Positions 8,807-17,914 of a DNA stretch of 52,106 bases are shown piece after piece. Numbering within the stretch: position 1 is the first letter of the stretch; every line of letters starts with the position of its first letter. The stretch comes from Paracoccaceae bacterium. GTDB lineage: Bacteria; Pseudomonadota; Alphaproteobacteria; Rhodobacterales; Rhodobacteraceae. Where the stretch lies: positions 1-52,106 of the forward strand of contig NVUX02000019.1 of NCBI GenBank assembly GCA_002402045.2, in the 5' to 3' direction. Position numbers and translations under genes: made by a program. The notes beneath the pieces were generated by a model, which was given only the letters and a program-made list of their open reading frames with translations, made no database searches and was not told the DNA's origin.

Positions 8807-8855
8807 GAAGATCGCTAATGTTGTGCACGAAACTACTCACATTGGGGAATCCAGA

Positions 8856-11006
8856 ATGCCACTAAAACTACTCGGTATGACGTCAGTCATTGCGATCACC
8901 GCGACAGGCGTTGCAGCTGAAATGAACTTCAATCGCATCAGCAGTTTTGCAACCTTTACCAATAACCAAGATGCTTCAGCAGAATCATCCGCCGAGATCA
9001 TCAGCGCATCGGGTGATGGCATGACACTGGTTTATTCCGACAGCCCCCTCGGTGTGATCGGGATAATTGATATCACGGACCCGACGGCACCAGTGGCAAA
9101 GGGCAATATCGACGTTGGCGGAGAACCGACGGCTGTTTCCGTTTTGGGCAACATTGCCATGACAGGCGTGAACACATCAGAAAGTCACACAGCACCATCG
9201 GGCATGTTGAAAGCTTTCGATCTGACAACGATGCAAGAGGTTGCTGCCTGCGAATTGGGCGGTCAACCTGACAGCACGGCGATAGCGCCGAACGGAAGCT
9301 TCATCGCCATCGCGATCGAGAATGAACGCGATGAAGATTTGGGTGACGGGGGCCTTGGTCAAATGCCAGGCGGTTATGTCGTGACCATCGACATCGAAAA
9401 CAGCGTTCCGGCTTGCGACAGCATGGTCAAGATCAACGTCAATGGCTTGGCCGATATCAGCCCTAACGACCCAGAGCCCGAATTTGTGGATGTAAACGCC
9501 GCTGGCGAAATCGTCGTAACGATGCAAGAAAACAACCACATCGTGGTGATGACCCAAACTGGCGAGATTCTCAGCCACTTCTCAGCCGGTTCTGTTGATC
9601 TCACAAGGATCGACGCAACGGACGAGCGCAGCGCGCTGTTGTTCACTGAAGCTCAGGAAGGCCGCTTGCGTGAGCCGGATGGCGTTCAGTGGATCGACAA
9701 TGATCACTTCGCCATCGCCAATGAGGGCGATATGGACGGCGGCGCACGTGGCTGGACCATTTTCAACAAAGACGGTACCGAAGTTTTTGAGGCAGGCAGC
9801 ACGTTTGAACATGCCATCGTCCAGATCGGCCACTACCCCGATAAACGGTCGGACGCCAAAGGTGCCGAACCTGAGGGTATGGAATTCGCCATTTTTGACG
9901 GCGTACCCTACGCTTTCATTCTGGCCGAGCGCGCCTCGGCAGTTGGTGTATATGACGTCACGGACCCAAGTGCGCCGGTCTTGACGCAGATGCTCCCCTC
10001 CGGCATCGCCCCAGAAGGTGCCATCGCGATCCCGTCGCGCGGCCTGTTCATAACTGCAAACGAAGCCGACCTGATTGAAGATGGCGGCATCCGCAGCCAC
10101 GTGATGATCTATGAGTACCAAGACGCACCGGCCGCCTATCCACAGCTTACCTCTGCAGGTGCAGATGAATTGATCGGCTGGGGCGCGATTTCGGGCATGG
10201 TCGCGGGCGAGGACGGCATGGTCTACGCCGTTAACGACAGCTTTTATGGCTACCAACCGACGATTTTTACCATCGATACCACTGTGATGCCTGCACAAAT
10301 CGTCAATGCACTGCCCGTCACACGCGGCGGTTTCGCTGCGCAAAAGCTTGACCTTGAAGGTATAACACTGGACGGTGAAGGCGGCTTCTGGCTCGCCTCT
10401 GAAGGTCAGACAGGCCGGATGATCCCGCATGGGATTTACCACGTAAACGGTGAAGGTGAGATTGAGCAAGAGATCAACCTGCCTGCGGAGCTTCTCGCGG
10501 TTGAGCGGCGCTTCGGGTTTGAAGGCATCACACTGATCGACGGCACACTATGGATGGCCGTTCAGCGCGAATGGGCGGACGATCCCGCAGACCACGTGAA
10601 ACTGGTTGCCTACAACATCGAATCCGGTGAGTGGGGCGCGGTCCTGTACCCCAAAGCGGCAGTTGAAACAGGTTGGGTCGGTCTGTCAGAAATCGTGGCC
10701 CACGATGGCGACGTCTATGTCATCGAACGTGACAACCAGATCGGCGATAATGCGGTGATCAAAATGGTTTACCGAATTCCCGGTGATGAAATGGTGCCCA
10801 CGGCGCTTGGTGGCGACCTGCCAGTTGTGACCAAGGAAGCGGTTTACGATCTGATCCCCGATCTGCAGGCCACCAACGGGTATGTTGTGGATAAAGTTGA
10901 AGGTCTGGCGATTTTCGCAGACGGCGCGGCTTGGGTGAGTACAGACAACGACGGCGTCGATGATAGCTCGGGCGAGACGTTTTTTTGGTCTATCGGCAAC
11001 CTTTAA
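8856..11006 (+). CDS. Secreted esterase-like/phytase-family protein (PF13449-like) with N-terminal beta-propeller part
   Basis: A 716-residue exported protein from this start. I prefer the ATG at 8856 over the upstream frame opening at 8736, because it gives a clean signal peptide (MPLKLLGMTSVIAITATGVAAE) preceded by GGGG. The N-terminal half has repeats such as VGIIDITDPTAPVAKGNIDVGGEPTAVSV and VGVYDVTDPSAPVLTQ, typical of LVIVD/propeller proteins. The C-terminal 240 residues match the esterase-like activity of phytase domain (DLEGITLDGEGGFWLASEGQ, RRFGFEGITLIDGTLWMAVQ, VDKVEGLAIFADGAAWVSTDNDGVDD). A Pho box upstream suggests a role in releasing phosphate from organic phosphoesters outside the cytoplasm. 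The substrate is not predictable. A terminator follows. Confidence 0.8.
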   Translation: MPLKLLGMTSVIAITATGVAAEMNFNRISSFATFTNNQDASAESSAEIISASGDGMTLVYSDSPLGVIGIIDITDPTAPVAKGNIDVGGEPTAVSVLGNIAMTGVNTSESHTAPSGMLKAFDLTTMQEVAACELGGQPDSTAIAPNGSFIAIAIENERDEDLGDGGLGQMPGGYVVTIDIENSVPACDSMVKINVNGLADISPNDPEPEFVDVNAAGEIVVTMQENNHIVVMTQTGEILSHFSAGSVDLTRIDATDERSALLFTEAQEGRLREPDGVQWIDNDHFAIANEGDMDGGARGWTIFNKDGTEVFEAGSTFEHAIVQIGHYPDKRSDAKGAEPEGMEFAIFDGVPYAFILAERASAVGVYDVTDPSAPVLTQMLPSGIAPEGAIAIPSRGLFITANEADLIEDGGIRSHVMIYEYQDAPAAYPQLTSAGADELIGWGAISGMVAGEDGMVYAVNDSFYGYQPTIFTIDTTVMPAQIVNALPVTRGGFAAQKLDLEGITLDGEGGFWLASEGQTGRMIPHGIYHVNGEGEIEQEINLPAELLAVERRFGFEGITLIDGTLWMAVQREWADDPADHVKLVAYNIESGEWGAVLYPKAAVETGWVGLSEIVAHDGDVYVIERDNQIGDNAVIKMVYRIPGDEMVPTALGGDLPVVTKEAVYDLIPDLQATNGYVVDKVEGLAIFADGAAWVSTDNDGVDDSSGETFFWSIGNL

Positions 11007-11027
11007 ACCGACTTGATTTTAGAAATG

Positions 11028-11053
11028 CGGTGCGCAGTTTTTACAGCGCACCG
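11028..11053 (+). terminator. Probable terminator after the phytase-like gene
   Basis: Perfect 8-bp stem CGGTGCGC / GCGCACCG with a 10-base loop, starting 21 bp after the stop codon. The trailing sequence is only mildly T-rich. The remaining bases 11054-11331 show no gene or motif that I can support. Confidence 0.6.
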
Positions 11054-11331
11054 TTTGCATTTCGGGGATAACTTATACTCCCGATCAACTGCATCGCGCT
11101 TATACTCATCTGTGAACCTGTTTTGGGACATAACGTCCTCCTGCTTCCAAAACTACCAAGCAAGGCGTTTACAGATTTAGGGGATATTCATATCGCAGGA
11201 AACTACCGATATGGAAATAACTGGAAAACGTTCCGGCAAAACAACATTGCGTCCGTCCCGACCGAGTGAGACGACAAGAATTCCCAATTTTGGCATGAGT
11301 CGTTCGAGATTTAACAACTGGGATTCTCAAT

Positions 11332-12765
11332 ATGTATCGACACTCACGAACCGTTATTTTAACGGCGGCACTTTTTCAACTTTTAGCTTGCGAGGCGGGG
11401 ATTTCGACCGAGACTGCCGCGCTTTATGCACGTTTGGACGGGGTCTTTGTCAGCGATGGCTACGGTTACGTTGTCGACCTGCGCGGCGACACGCGGAATC
11501 TTTATCACCTGTCTGTCGATACTTGCGTCTTTGACGAAGAAACCAGTGCGATCATACACCATGTCCTCACTCGCGACGATGTAGTTGAAGCTGCAGGCGC
11601 CCAAAGCTTTGCTTTTGGCAGTGCGTTTGAGCCTCACAAGGCGGTGTTTCATCGGGTCGCGGAGCTACCTGCACCCTGCGTGAGGCCAATGCCGGATACA
11701 CCGCAGGGCAACTTTGACGCCTTTGCCGCGGCCTTTACCGCGCATTACGCGTTCTTTGACCTTCATGGGGTTAACTGGTCGCAGCAGGTCGATGCAATGC
11801 GTTCAAAGTTGACGCCGTCCACGACAGATGAAGAGCTATTTGCCCTTTTCGCCGAAATGGTAGCGCTACTTAAGGATAGCCATCTGTCATTGGACGCCGA
11901 GATAAACGGTCGCACGTTCAGCATTAATCCAGTCACGTCCACTCTCAGTCGCGGGGCAATCCGGTTGGCTGCTGAAAAGGGCGTCTCAAAACAAGAGGTC
12001 GTGCTGGCTGCACTTGATCAATATTGGAACCGAGGTGTGGCTGAGGATATTTTGGCGGGCCAAGGTCACGAGGCTGCGGGTGGTAAGATACAGTATGGTT
12101 TGATTGACGACACGATCGGTTACATCAATGTGTTGATGCTGATGAGTTACAATAGCGACGCGCTGATCCCAGACTTCGACACGCTGGACGACGCCGTAGA
12201 CCACCAGCGGATCAACGCAATCCTAGACGAAATCATGATCAGTTTTGCCGAGGCCAACGTGAGCGCCGTTATCGTTGACGCGAGCATTAACTTTGGCGGC
12301 AGTGATTTTATGGGCCGCGAAATTGCAGCCCGTTTCGCCGACAGACAACGGCTTGCCTACACCAAAGCGGCATTCGATACGGCAGGCGCACCGGAAACAT
12401 CCGTCTATGTTGTGCCTTCGGCGCGACCTTCCTTTGATGGGCCCGTCTATTTGATGACAACGGATTCGACCGTCAGCGCTGGCGAAACCATGACAATGGC
12501 CCTGTCCGCATTGCCCAATGTCACCCACGTTGGGCAGCCAACCAACGGATCCCTTTCGGATGTGTTGAGCAAGGTGCTGCCGAATGGTTGGACCTTCTCG
12601 CTATCCAATGAAATCTATCACGATCATGCCGGTATCGCGCGCGAAGGGCGCGGTATCCCACCCGAAATTCCCTTGGATATCTTTAACGAGACCACTCTTG
12701 TCGATGGCCATCCGGCCGCCGTCGCGACCCTCGTTGCACATATCCAATCTCAACTAAACAAATGA
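11332..12765 (+). CDS. S41-family peptidase-like lipoprotein
   Basis: A 477-residue protein whose N-terminus is a lipoprotein signal (basic start, hydrophobic run, lipobox LLAC with Cys20). It would be anchored to a membrane after lipid modification. The C-terminal half resembles S41 (C-terminal processing/tricorn-like) serine peptidases: the nucleophile region TDSTVSAGETMTMAL with Ser382, preceded by VYLMTTDS and followed by VGQPTNGSLSDVL. No PDZ domain is obvious. An N-terminal segment of about 110 residues has no family I recognise. No operon partner overlaps it. The substrate is unknown. Confidence 0.75.
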   Translation: MYRHSRTVILTAALFQLLACEAGISTETAALYARLDGVFVSDGYGYVVDLRGDTRNLYHLSVDTCVFDEETSAIIHHVLTRDDVVEAAGAQSFAFGSAFEPHKAVFHRVAELPAPCVRPMPDTPQGNFDAFAAAFTAHYAFFDLHGVNWSQQVDAMRSKLTPSTTDEELFALFAEMVALLKDSHLSLDAEINGRTFSINPVTSTLSRGAIRLAAEKGVSKQEVVLAALDQYWNRGVAEDILAGQGHEAAGGKIQYGLIDDTIGYINVLMLMSYNSDALIPDFDTLDDAVDHQRINAILDEIMISFAEANVSAVIVDASINFGGSDFMGREIAARFADRQRLAYTKAAFDTAGAPETSVYVVPSARPSFDGPVYLMTTDSTVSAGETMTMALSALPNVTHVGQPTNGSLSDVLSKVLPNGWTFSLSNEIYHDHAGIAREGRGIPPEIPLDIFNETTLVDGHPAAVATLVAHIQSQLNK

Positions 12766-12879
12766 TGAAAGGCCCAAAATTATGGAACTAATTCAAACGA
12801 CATTGCTTTTCGGGGCCATACTGGATGATGGTACCTGCACCACGGCGCTGATGCGTGTCGCTTATCAGTTTTAGTGACT

Positions 12880-12910
12880 ACGGCGCAGGGCACACCTTGC
12901 CCTGCGCCGT
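12880..12910 (+). terminator. Strong hairpin terminator after the S41-like gene
   Basis: Perfect 12-bp GC-rich stem ACGGCGCAGGGC / GCCCTGCGCCGT with a 7-base loop, between the S41-like gene and the AraC-family gene. There is no T-run, so it may need Rho or may act to stabilise RNA ends. A 30-codon frame (12782-12874) precedes it and is probably not a gene. Confidence 0.6.
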
Positions 12911-12953
12911 GACAGGCGGCATGATTTTGACGCAACCATAGACCGGAACACAA

Positions 12954-14141
12954 ATGCCATCCGCTGCCCTCATTCTGATCATTCACAGCATTCTTACGGG
13001 TGTGTGCCTATTTTGCGCAAACCTGCTGTTTCTACGCCGCAGAGATGAGAGTGTTTATGTACCTCTAGCGCTGCTATTTTTGTTCCAAGGGCTTAGTTTT
13101 TTACCAGACCTGGTTGCCGACGTGATCTATGGACCCGACGTGCAGGTATCGTGGCGGATCTACCTCAACGTATTAATCAGCCCTCTGGATCTCGCCAGCC
13201 CATTGCTATTTTGGCTTTATGTCCGTGCTTTGACGACCGAAGGGCCGGCCGTGGCTGTGCCAGGGAAGGTCTGGCATGCAGGGCCAATCATCGCGGCATC
13301 CTTATGTATCGTGCCTGTGGTCGCGATACCCGCAAATATCCTGAATGGAACGATCCCGCCACCAGAAGAACTTATGCCCAATATTCGGTTAATCATGCGG
13401 TTGTTACTGATCGCAGATATCATTTTCATGGCAACCTTCACGATCTACTTCACTCTGACCATCCGCAGACTACAAGTCTACCGCAAGCGTTTGCGAGACA
13501 TTTTTGCGAGTACCGAAAACCGCGAGCTGACATGGATTTGGCTCATTACTATCAGCACGGGCATCTATTTGTTGGTAGATTTTTTTGACACGTTGTCAGA
13601 AAGTATTGGTTGGAACGCGGCGGTTACGCAGACTCCTGCCTTTAAGGTGCTAGCCGAATTTCTCATTTTGGTTTTGATGTGGATCATCGGGGCTTGGGGA
13701 TTGCGCCAGCGCCCCGGTCTTAGTGCCGCACCTGTTGAGCTACCAGCCGATTTGACCGACCCTGAATTATCCAAATACAAACATTCCGCGCTCGATGATG
13801 ATCGGGCAAAACGCATCGCTGCAAAGATTGAATCTGCTATGCAGATGGACCTACTGTATCGTAATCCCAACCTGTCGCTTTGGGATTTGTCAAAGCACAT
13901 ATCTGTCACTTCGCATTATGTGTCGCAGACATTGAACACAAATCTAGGTCGCAGTTTTTTTGAGTACGTCAATTCCTGGCGGATCAAAGATGCAGTTACG
14001 CGGTTGACGACTACTGACGAAACCACCTTGATGATCGCGCTGGACGTTGGCTTCAACTCGCGATCATCGTTCTACAAGGCCTTCAAACGCGAGACAGGGA
14101 AAACACCGCGAGACATGCAGGGAAAAGACACCCTTCGTTGA
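12954..14141 (+). CDS. Membrane-anchored AraC-family transcriptional regulator
   Basis: A 395-residue protein with an N-terminal membrane domain of about seven hydrophobic segments (residues about 5-245), then an AraC-type DNA-binding domain (about 290-390) carrying two helix-turn-helix motifs (NLSLWDLSKHISVTSHYVSQTLN and TTLMIALDVGFNSRSSFYKAFKRETGKTPRDM). Proteins of this layout sense extracellular or membrane signals and bind DNA while embedded in the membrane. Its neighbours suggest it may control the phytase-like and S41-like genes, but no operator is identified. The frame is intact and ends just before a debris region. Confidence 0.83.
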   Translation: MPSAALILIIHSILTGVCLFCANLLFLRRRDESVYVPLALLFLFQGLSFLPDLVADVIYGPDVQVSWRIYLNVLISPLDLASPLLFWLYVRALTTEGPAVAVPGKVWHAGPIIAASLCIVPVVAIPANILNGTIPPPEELMPNIRLIMRLLLIADIIFMATFTIYFTLTIRRLQVYRKRLRDIFASTENRELTWIWLITISTGIYLLVDFFDTLSESIGWNAAVTQTPAFKVLAEFLILVLMWIIGAWGLRQRPGLSAAPVELPADLTDPELSKYKHSALDDDRAKRIAAKIESAMQMDLLYRNPNLSLWDLSKHISVTSHYVSQTLNTNLGRSFFEYVNSWRIKDAVTRLTTTDETTLMIALDVGFNSRSSFYKAFKRETGKTPRDMQGKDTLR

Positions 14142-14229
14142 GCCACCGCATATTGAGGCAATCGTCTCTTCAACAAGCACGGGCTTGCTGCATGGATTAA
14201 CTGTAGCTGGGAACGCGCCTATGCAAAAC

Positions 14230-14706
14230 GAACTTCGGGCGGTGTGTTCGAAATTGGGTCGACCAAGTTTGGTCAACCGGTTGGGGACGCAAACGCCAAT
14301 CTTGGCCTTTGTTTTCTGATTTTCGAAGCTTAGCGGCTTTAGCTTTGGGCCGATGACGGTCTTGTAGCGACCCATTCACTGCCCGTCAGTGGATTGCACC
14401 GCTCTCCATGAGAGGGCGCCCTCTCCAAAATCTTTAGGCCAGTGCTGTCCATGACTAAATGGGTTGCGGCGTGGCCGTCTACCCTTAGCCTCGTGCAATA
14501 TCAGGCCGTTGCTCCGCCGCGATAGCGGTAGAAAAACCTGACACTGTGATATCAACCCCCAGCATTCTTACAACACTGCGCATCAAGCCTTGGGTTTGAC
14601 GCCGCGGTTGGTTGAAAACTAGCCCCAGCGTCTGGCAAGTTTCAATGGCTAAATTCGAGTAGCGCGGCTGTCGACCCAGCGTCGTACTGCGCGGTGCCGA
14701 CCACAA
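14230..14706 (-). pseudogene. IS5-family transposase remnant
   Basis: On the minus strand, disrupted frames read as an IS5-family DDE transposase: RQPRYSNLAIETCQTLGLVF and RQTQGLMRSVVRMLGVDITVSGFST (N-terminal domain), then LVMDSTGLKILE (first catalytic Asp region), then RYKTVIGPKLKPLSFENQKTKAKIGVCVPNRL (C-terminal part). Stops, frameshifts and a large internal deletion separate the pieces. No clear terminal repeats were found. The element is dead. Confidence 0.75.
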
Positions 14707-14754
14707 CCCAAGTGTTGTCTTCGCTGATCTAGACTATCAAACCACGCAACATCT

Positions 14755-14991
14755 ATGCAACAACGCCACCAAAAAGACCATTTGAGCGCGGAGATCGAGC
14801 AGCAGTCGCTTCCGAAAGAAAGCTTGCAAATCCTAGAGTATATAAACGAGCATGGACAAATCACCATGAGCCTCGCCCAAGAGCTGACTAGTTTGCTTCG
14901 CACTACGGTGTGAGTACGACTTACAAAGCTTGTGTCTCAGGGACATTTGCAACTGTATGGGCAGGGGGCCTTTTATGAGCGTGCTGAGTAG
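14755..14991 (+). pseudogene. Remnant of a Fic-like protein C-terminus (winged helix), frameshifted
   Basis: The frame from 14755 reads MQQRHQKDHLSAEIEQQSLP and then KESLQILEYINEHGQITMSL-AQELTSLLRTTV before a stop. A second frame continues VRLTKLVSQGHLQLYGQGAFYERAE. Joined, this resembles the winged-helix tail that ends many Fic-domain proteins (a helix with an I-x-x-H-G-x-I-T-like turn, then a K/R-x-L-x-x-L-V helix). No Fic core remains. The assignment is tentative. Confidence 0.35.
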
Positions 14992-15269
14992 GGTCATCGG
15001 GTTGGTAGGATTTTGGACACCACCCAAGCCGATTGCCAAAGTGGCAGCCTCGGGGTGGTGCTGTAGGAAAGCAGCCAGCCCCACCCCGCGGTGAGGGAGA
15101 GTTTAGGCCCATAGCGATTAGCTTTGAACTCTGCCGCAAGGGCAGGTTGGGCGGGGAAGAAACGGCTGGAACGGTGGTGGCGTTGATTTAGTCCAACAAA
15201 CAAGCGTCTGTTCGGTTTTGGCTGGCTTCATTACTGGGCAATTTTTTGCACGCATGTCACAAGCTACAT

Positions 15270-15287
15270 AAACGTTGAGACAGAACC
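15270..15287. mobile_element. Solitary IS6-family terminal repeat (scar)
   Basis: AAACGTTGAGACAGAACC matches 16 of 18 bases of the IS6-family right end AAACTTTGCGACAGAACC. It lies in the gene-free stretch 14992-15344, exactly at the edge of the Ugp-like/phn cargo. No other feature is seen in that stretch. Confidence 0.55.
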
Positions 15288-15335
15288 CATTTAGCATATC
15301 GCATAGAAACTGCAGCTTGAGGGTTCAATCCCACA

Positions 15336-15358
15336 GCCTTGCTTTTAGCAAGCAAGGC
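15336..15358 (-). terminator. Hairpin at the 3' end of the TIM-barrel gene
   Basis: A 9-bp stem GCCTTGCTT / AAGCAAGGC with a 5-base loop overlaps the stop codon of the minus-strand gene ending at 15345. No T-run follows on the minus strand. It probably marks the end of the Ugp-like operon or protects its mRNA. Confidence 0.5.
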
Positions 15359-16172
15359 CGCGAGCCTTAAAGGCTTCTACGGCTGCCGGAATGCGGTGGA
15401 TATTGCGGAAGACTTCAATAATCAGGCGGGGTTGCTTTTCCATCTCGGCGATCGCGTCAAAAACCGAGGGCCACAGGATGCTGCCTTCGCCGGGCACCCA
15501 GTGGCGGTCGGCAAAGCCGTCAGCGTCTTGCAGGTGAACATGGGCCAGCATATCGCCTGCGTCTTTCAGAAAATAGTCAACCGGCGGAGCATTGTGGGAG
15601 CCATGCACAAGCTGGGCATGGCCGGTATCAACCGAGAGCTTGAGCCGAGGGCTGTTGATAGCTTCAGCAAGTAATCGGCGGTCTGTTGGGTCTACATCGT
15701 TGATGTTTTCCAAAACCAACGTGCAGCCGATATCTTCGGCGCGCTTAATTGCCGGGGCCAGAGCCTCCATCGCGTCTTCAAACAGTTTGGGGCGGATAAA
15801 TTCGAAATTCCAGTTATTTTGGGTGTGCCAGCGGGTAAAGGGCGAGTGGATAACCATATGGGTTGCGTGCAGCGCTTCGGCCACTTCCAGCCCTTGCAAT
15901 AGGCGCTTTTTTACAATCTCCCGCACCTCATCGTCGCCACTGGCGAGGTCAAACCCGATAAACGGGCCGTGGATGCCGATATCGCCCATGTATCCGTCGA
16001 GCATATCGAGGTAAGCCTCGATCAATGGGGCTGTATCTCCGGCCAGAACTTTTGGCTTGGCAAAATCCTGTATTTCGATATTGCGGTCATGCTTGAATAT
16101 CCACTCTCCCAAGGTGCTGAAAAAGTCATATTCGACAGCAACGCCAAGGCGGGGCATGCGTTTGTGGTTCAT
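15345..16172 (-). CDS. Sugar phosphate isomerase/epimerase-like TIM-barrel protein
   Basis: A 275-residue protein of the xylose isomerase-like/AP-endonuclease 2 TIM-barrel superfamily (PF01261 type). Visible are the metal-site motifs MVIHSPF, LVLENINDVDP (Glu), LKLSVDTGHAQLVHG (Asp/His), AHVHLQDADG and LIIEVF (Glu). Such enzymes use a divalent metal to isomerise, epimerise or cleave sugars and sugar phosphates. It is the last gene of the Ugp-like ABC operon, 11 bp after the second permease gene, so it probably acts on the imported compound or its first product. The reaction is unknown. It is not a glycerophosphodiester phosphodiesterase (UgpQ). Confidence 0.75.
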   Translation of the reverse strand: MNHKRMPRLGVAVEYDFFSTLGEWIFKHDRNIEIQDFAKPKVLAGDTAPLIEAYLDMLDGYMGDIGIHGPFIGFDLASGDDEVREIVKKRLLQGLEVAEALHATHMVIHSPFTRWHTQNNWNFEFIRPKLFEDAMEALAPAIKRAEDIGCTLVLENINDVDPTDRRLLAEAINSPRLKLSVDTGHAQLVHGSHNAPPVDYFLKDAGDMLAHVHLQDADGFADRHWVPGEGSILWPSVFDAIAEMEKQPRLIIEVFRNIHRIPAAVEAFKARGLAC

Positions 16173-16183
16173 TGTCGTATCCT

Positions 16184-16996
16184 TTATTTGATGCCAGCGC
16201 GCATAAAGCTTTGCACAAATTGGCGTTGGAAAAGTAGAAATCCGAGTAGCAGCGGCGCGGAGGTCAGTAGGGTGGCGGCGTTAATCACTGACCATTCGAC
16301 CCCGGAATCGGTGGCGGCAAACACCGATAACCCAACGGTCAGGGGGCGGGTTTCAACCGAGTTGGTGATGATCAACGGCCACAGAAAGTTATTCCAGTGG
16401 GCCGAAACGGACACCAGCCCGAAGGCCAAATAGGTGGGCTTGGCCAGCGGCACATAGACCCGCCAAAGCACCGTGAGCGTGCCCGCGCCTTCGATCTTTG
16501 CTGCCTCGTTCAGCTCTTGCGGAATGGTCATAAAGGTTTGGCGTAAAAGAAATATCGCAAAGGCTGAACCCATATAAGGCAGGCCAATGGCAAAGATCGT
16601 ATCGACCAGGCCAAGCTGGCGCATGGTGGTGTAGTTTTCCACCAATAGGATATCGGGCATGATCATCAGCTGCACCAATACCAGCCCAAACAGGATGCCC
16701 TTACCGCGAAACTGATAGATAGCAAAAGCATAGGCGGCAAAGCTGGCCAGTACGATCTGTGCTCCTAAAATCATCACAACCAGCATGGTGGTATTCAGAA
16801 AATACCGCGCAAACGGCGCTTGCGCCCATGCTTTGGCAAAGTTTTCCAGCGTCAGCGGGGCAAACAGCTCAAACCGGGTTTCATAGGCGGCGGGGTGAAA
16901 GGCGGTCCAGACTGCATAAGCCAGCGGTAAAAACCACATCGCGGCCAGCAGCCAAGCGCCAAGGGTGATAAGGATGCGATCATATGAGAGGTTCAT
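16184..16996 (-). CDS. Ugp/carbohydrate-type ABC transporter permease (UgpE/MalG-like)
   Basis: A 270-residue inner-membrane permease with about six hydrophobic segments and the coupling motif ELNEAAKIEGAGTLTVLWRVYVPLAKPTYLAFG (EAA loop, about residues 178-210). It belongs to the MalG/UgpE subfamily of carbohydrate uptake transporters. It overlaps the first permease by 4 bases and is followed after 11 bp by the TIM-barrel gene. It forms the channel together with the preceding permease. Confidence 0.85.
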   Translation of the reverse strand: MNLSYDRILITLGAWLLAAMWFLPLAYAVWTAFHPAAYETRFELFAPLTLENFAKAWAQAPFARYFLNTTMLVVMILGAQIVLASFAAYAFAIYQFRGKGILFGLVLVQLMIMPDILLVENYTTMRQLGLVDTIFAIGLPYMGSAFAIFLLRQTFMTIPQELNEAAKIEGAGTLTVLWRVYVPLAKPTYLAFGLVSVSAHWNNFLWPLIITNSVETRPLTVGLSVFAATDSGVEWSVINAATLLTSAPLLLGFLLFQRQFVQSFMRAGIK

Positions 16997-17862
16997 TTGT
17001 AATGCACCTTGCGATCAAGGAAAAAGAATTGTCCGATGGCCAGTGCCGCCAATATCACCAGCATCACCACCGTGAGGGTGGCGGCGTAGGCGGTGTTCCA
17101 CTGGCGAAATGCCACCTCGTAGATATAAAAAAGCAACAGGGATGAGGCATTATTTGGCCCGCCGCCGGTCATGGTGAAAATATGGTCGATCATGCGAAAG
17201 GCGTTAATAACCGCATTGACCGATACAAAAAGCGTGGTCGGCATTAGTAGCGGCAGGGTTATGCGGCGGAAAACGGCCCAGCGGGGGGCACCCTCGATCT
17301 CGGCGGCCTCGTAAAGGCTGGGCGAAATGGCTTGCAGGGCCGCGAGATAAAAGATCATAAAAAAACCAGCTTCTTTCCAAATGGTTACGGCCATCATGGT
17401 GTAAAGCGCAGTACTTGGACTGCCCATCCAGTTTTGCTCGGGCAGGCCAAAAAGGCCACGAATTTGGTCAATCAGGCCAAAGCCGGGGGTGTAGAAAAAC
17501 AGCCAAATATTGGCCACTGCGATTAGGGGCAACACCGTGGGGGTGAAATAGGCCATGCGCACGGCGCTACGGCCCAAAAGCTTTTTATTTACAAACAGCG
17601 CCATGGATATCGCAAGCGCGATAGACACCGGAATGGTAATAGCGGCATAAATCAGGTTATTGCCAAGTACCTGCCAAAACACATCATCGCCCAGCAGTTT
17701 GGCATAATTATCCAGCCCGGCAAACTGCGATTCACGCCGCCCGCGCCCCGTGGTCCAAAATGAGGCGATGATGGTTTTAATGGCTGGATAATGGGTGAAG
17801 GCCACCAGCAATGTCATTGCGGGCAGCAGCATAAGCCAAGCGTGGATGGTGGTGCGTTTCAT
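16993..17862 (-). CDS. Ugp/carbohydrate-type ABC transporter permease (UgpA/MalF-like)
   Basis: A 289-residue permease with about six hydrophobic segments and the EAA loop ISPSLYEAAEIEGAPRWAVFRRITLPLLMPT (about residues 188-218). The signature FRMIDHIFTMTGGGPNNASSLLLFYIYEVAF is characteristic of the MalF/UgpA group. It is 52 bp downstream of the substrate-binding protein gene, with a strong hairpin in the gap. The level of permease relative to binding protein is probably set by that hairpin. Confidence 0.85.
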   Translation of the reverse strand: MKRTTIHAWLMLLPAMTLLVAFTHYPAIKTIIASFWTTGRGRRESQFAGLDNYAKLLGDDVFWQVLGNNLIYAAITIPVSIALAISMALFVNKKLLGRSAVRMAYFTPTVLPLIAVANIWLFFYTPGFGLIDQIRGLFGLPEQNWMGSPSTALYTMMAVTIWKEAGFFMIFYLAALQAISPSLYEAAEIEGAPRWAVFRRITLPLLMPTTLFVSVNAVINAFRMIDHIFTMTGGGPNNASSLLLFYIYEVAFRQWNTAYAATLTVVMLVILAALAIGQFFFLDRKVHYK

Positions 17863-17878
17863 GGGTGCTCCGATTGAG

Positions 17879-17902
17879 GGGGGCGGCCTGTTGGCCGCCC
17901 CC
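17879..17902 (-). promoter_or_regulatory. Intercistronic hairpin between binding-protein and permease genes
   Basis: Perfect 10-bp stem GGGGGCGGCC / GGCCGCCCCC with a TGTT loop. Its position after a binding-protein gene matches hairpins that protect upstream mRNA or partly terminate, giving more binding protein than permease. Confidence 0.6.
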
Positions 17903-17914
17903 GCCTAGGGTGGG

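Noticed and set aside
8736-8855. N-terminal extension of the phytase-like protein
   Set aside because: Would bury the signal peptide 40 residues inside the protein and place the IS6 scar and Pho box in coding sequence.
9582-10469. 295-codon frame antisense to the phytase-like gene
   Set aside because: Shadow of a GC-rich coding region; composition is not protein-like and it has no start signal or family.
12782-12874. 30-codon frame after the S41-like gene (MELIQTTLLFGAILDDGTCT...)
   Set aside because: No clear ribosome binding site and no recognisable family; it lies just before a strong hairpin and is probably chance.
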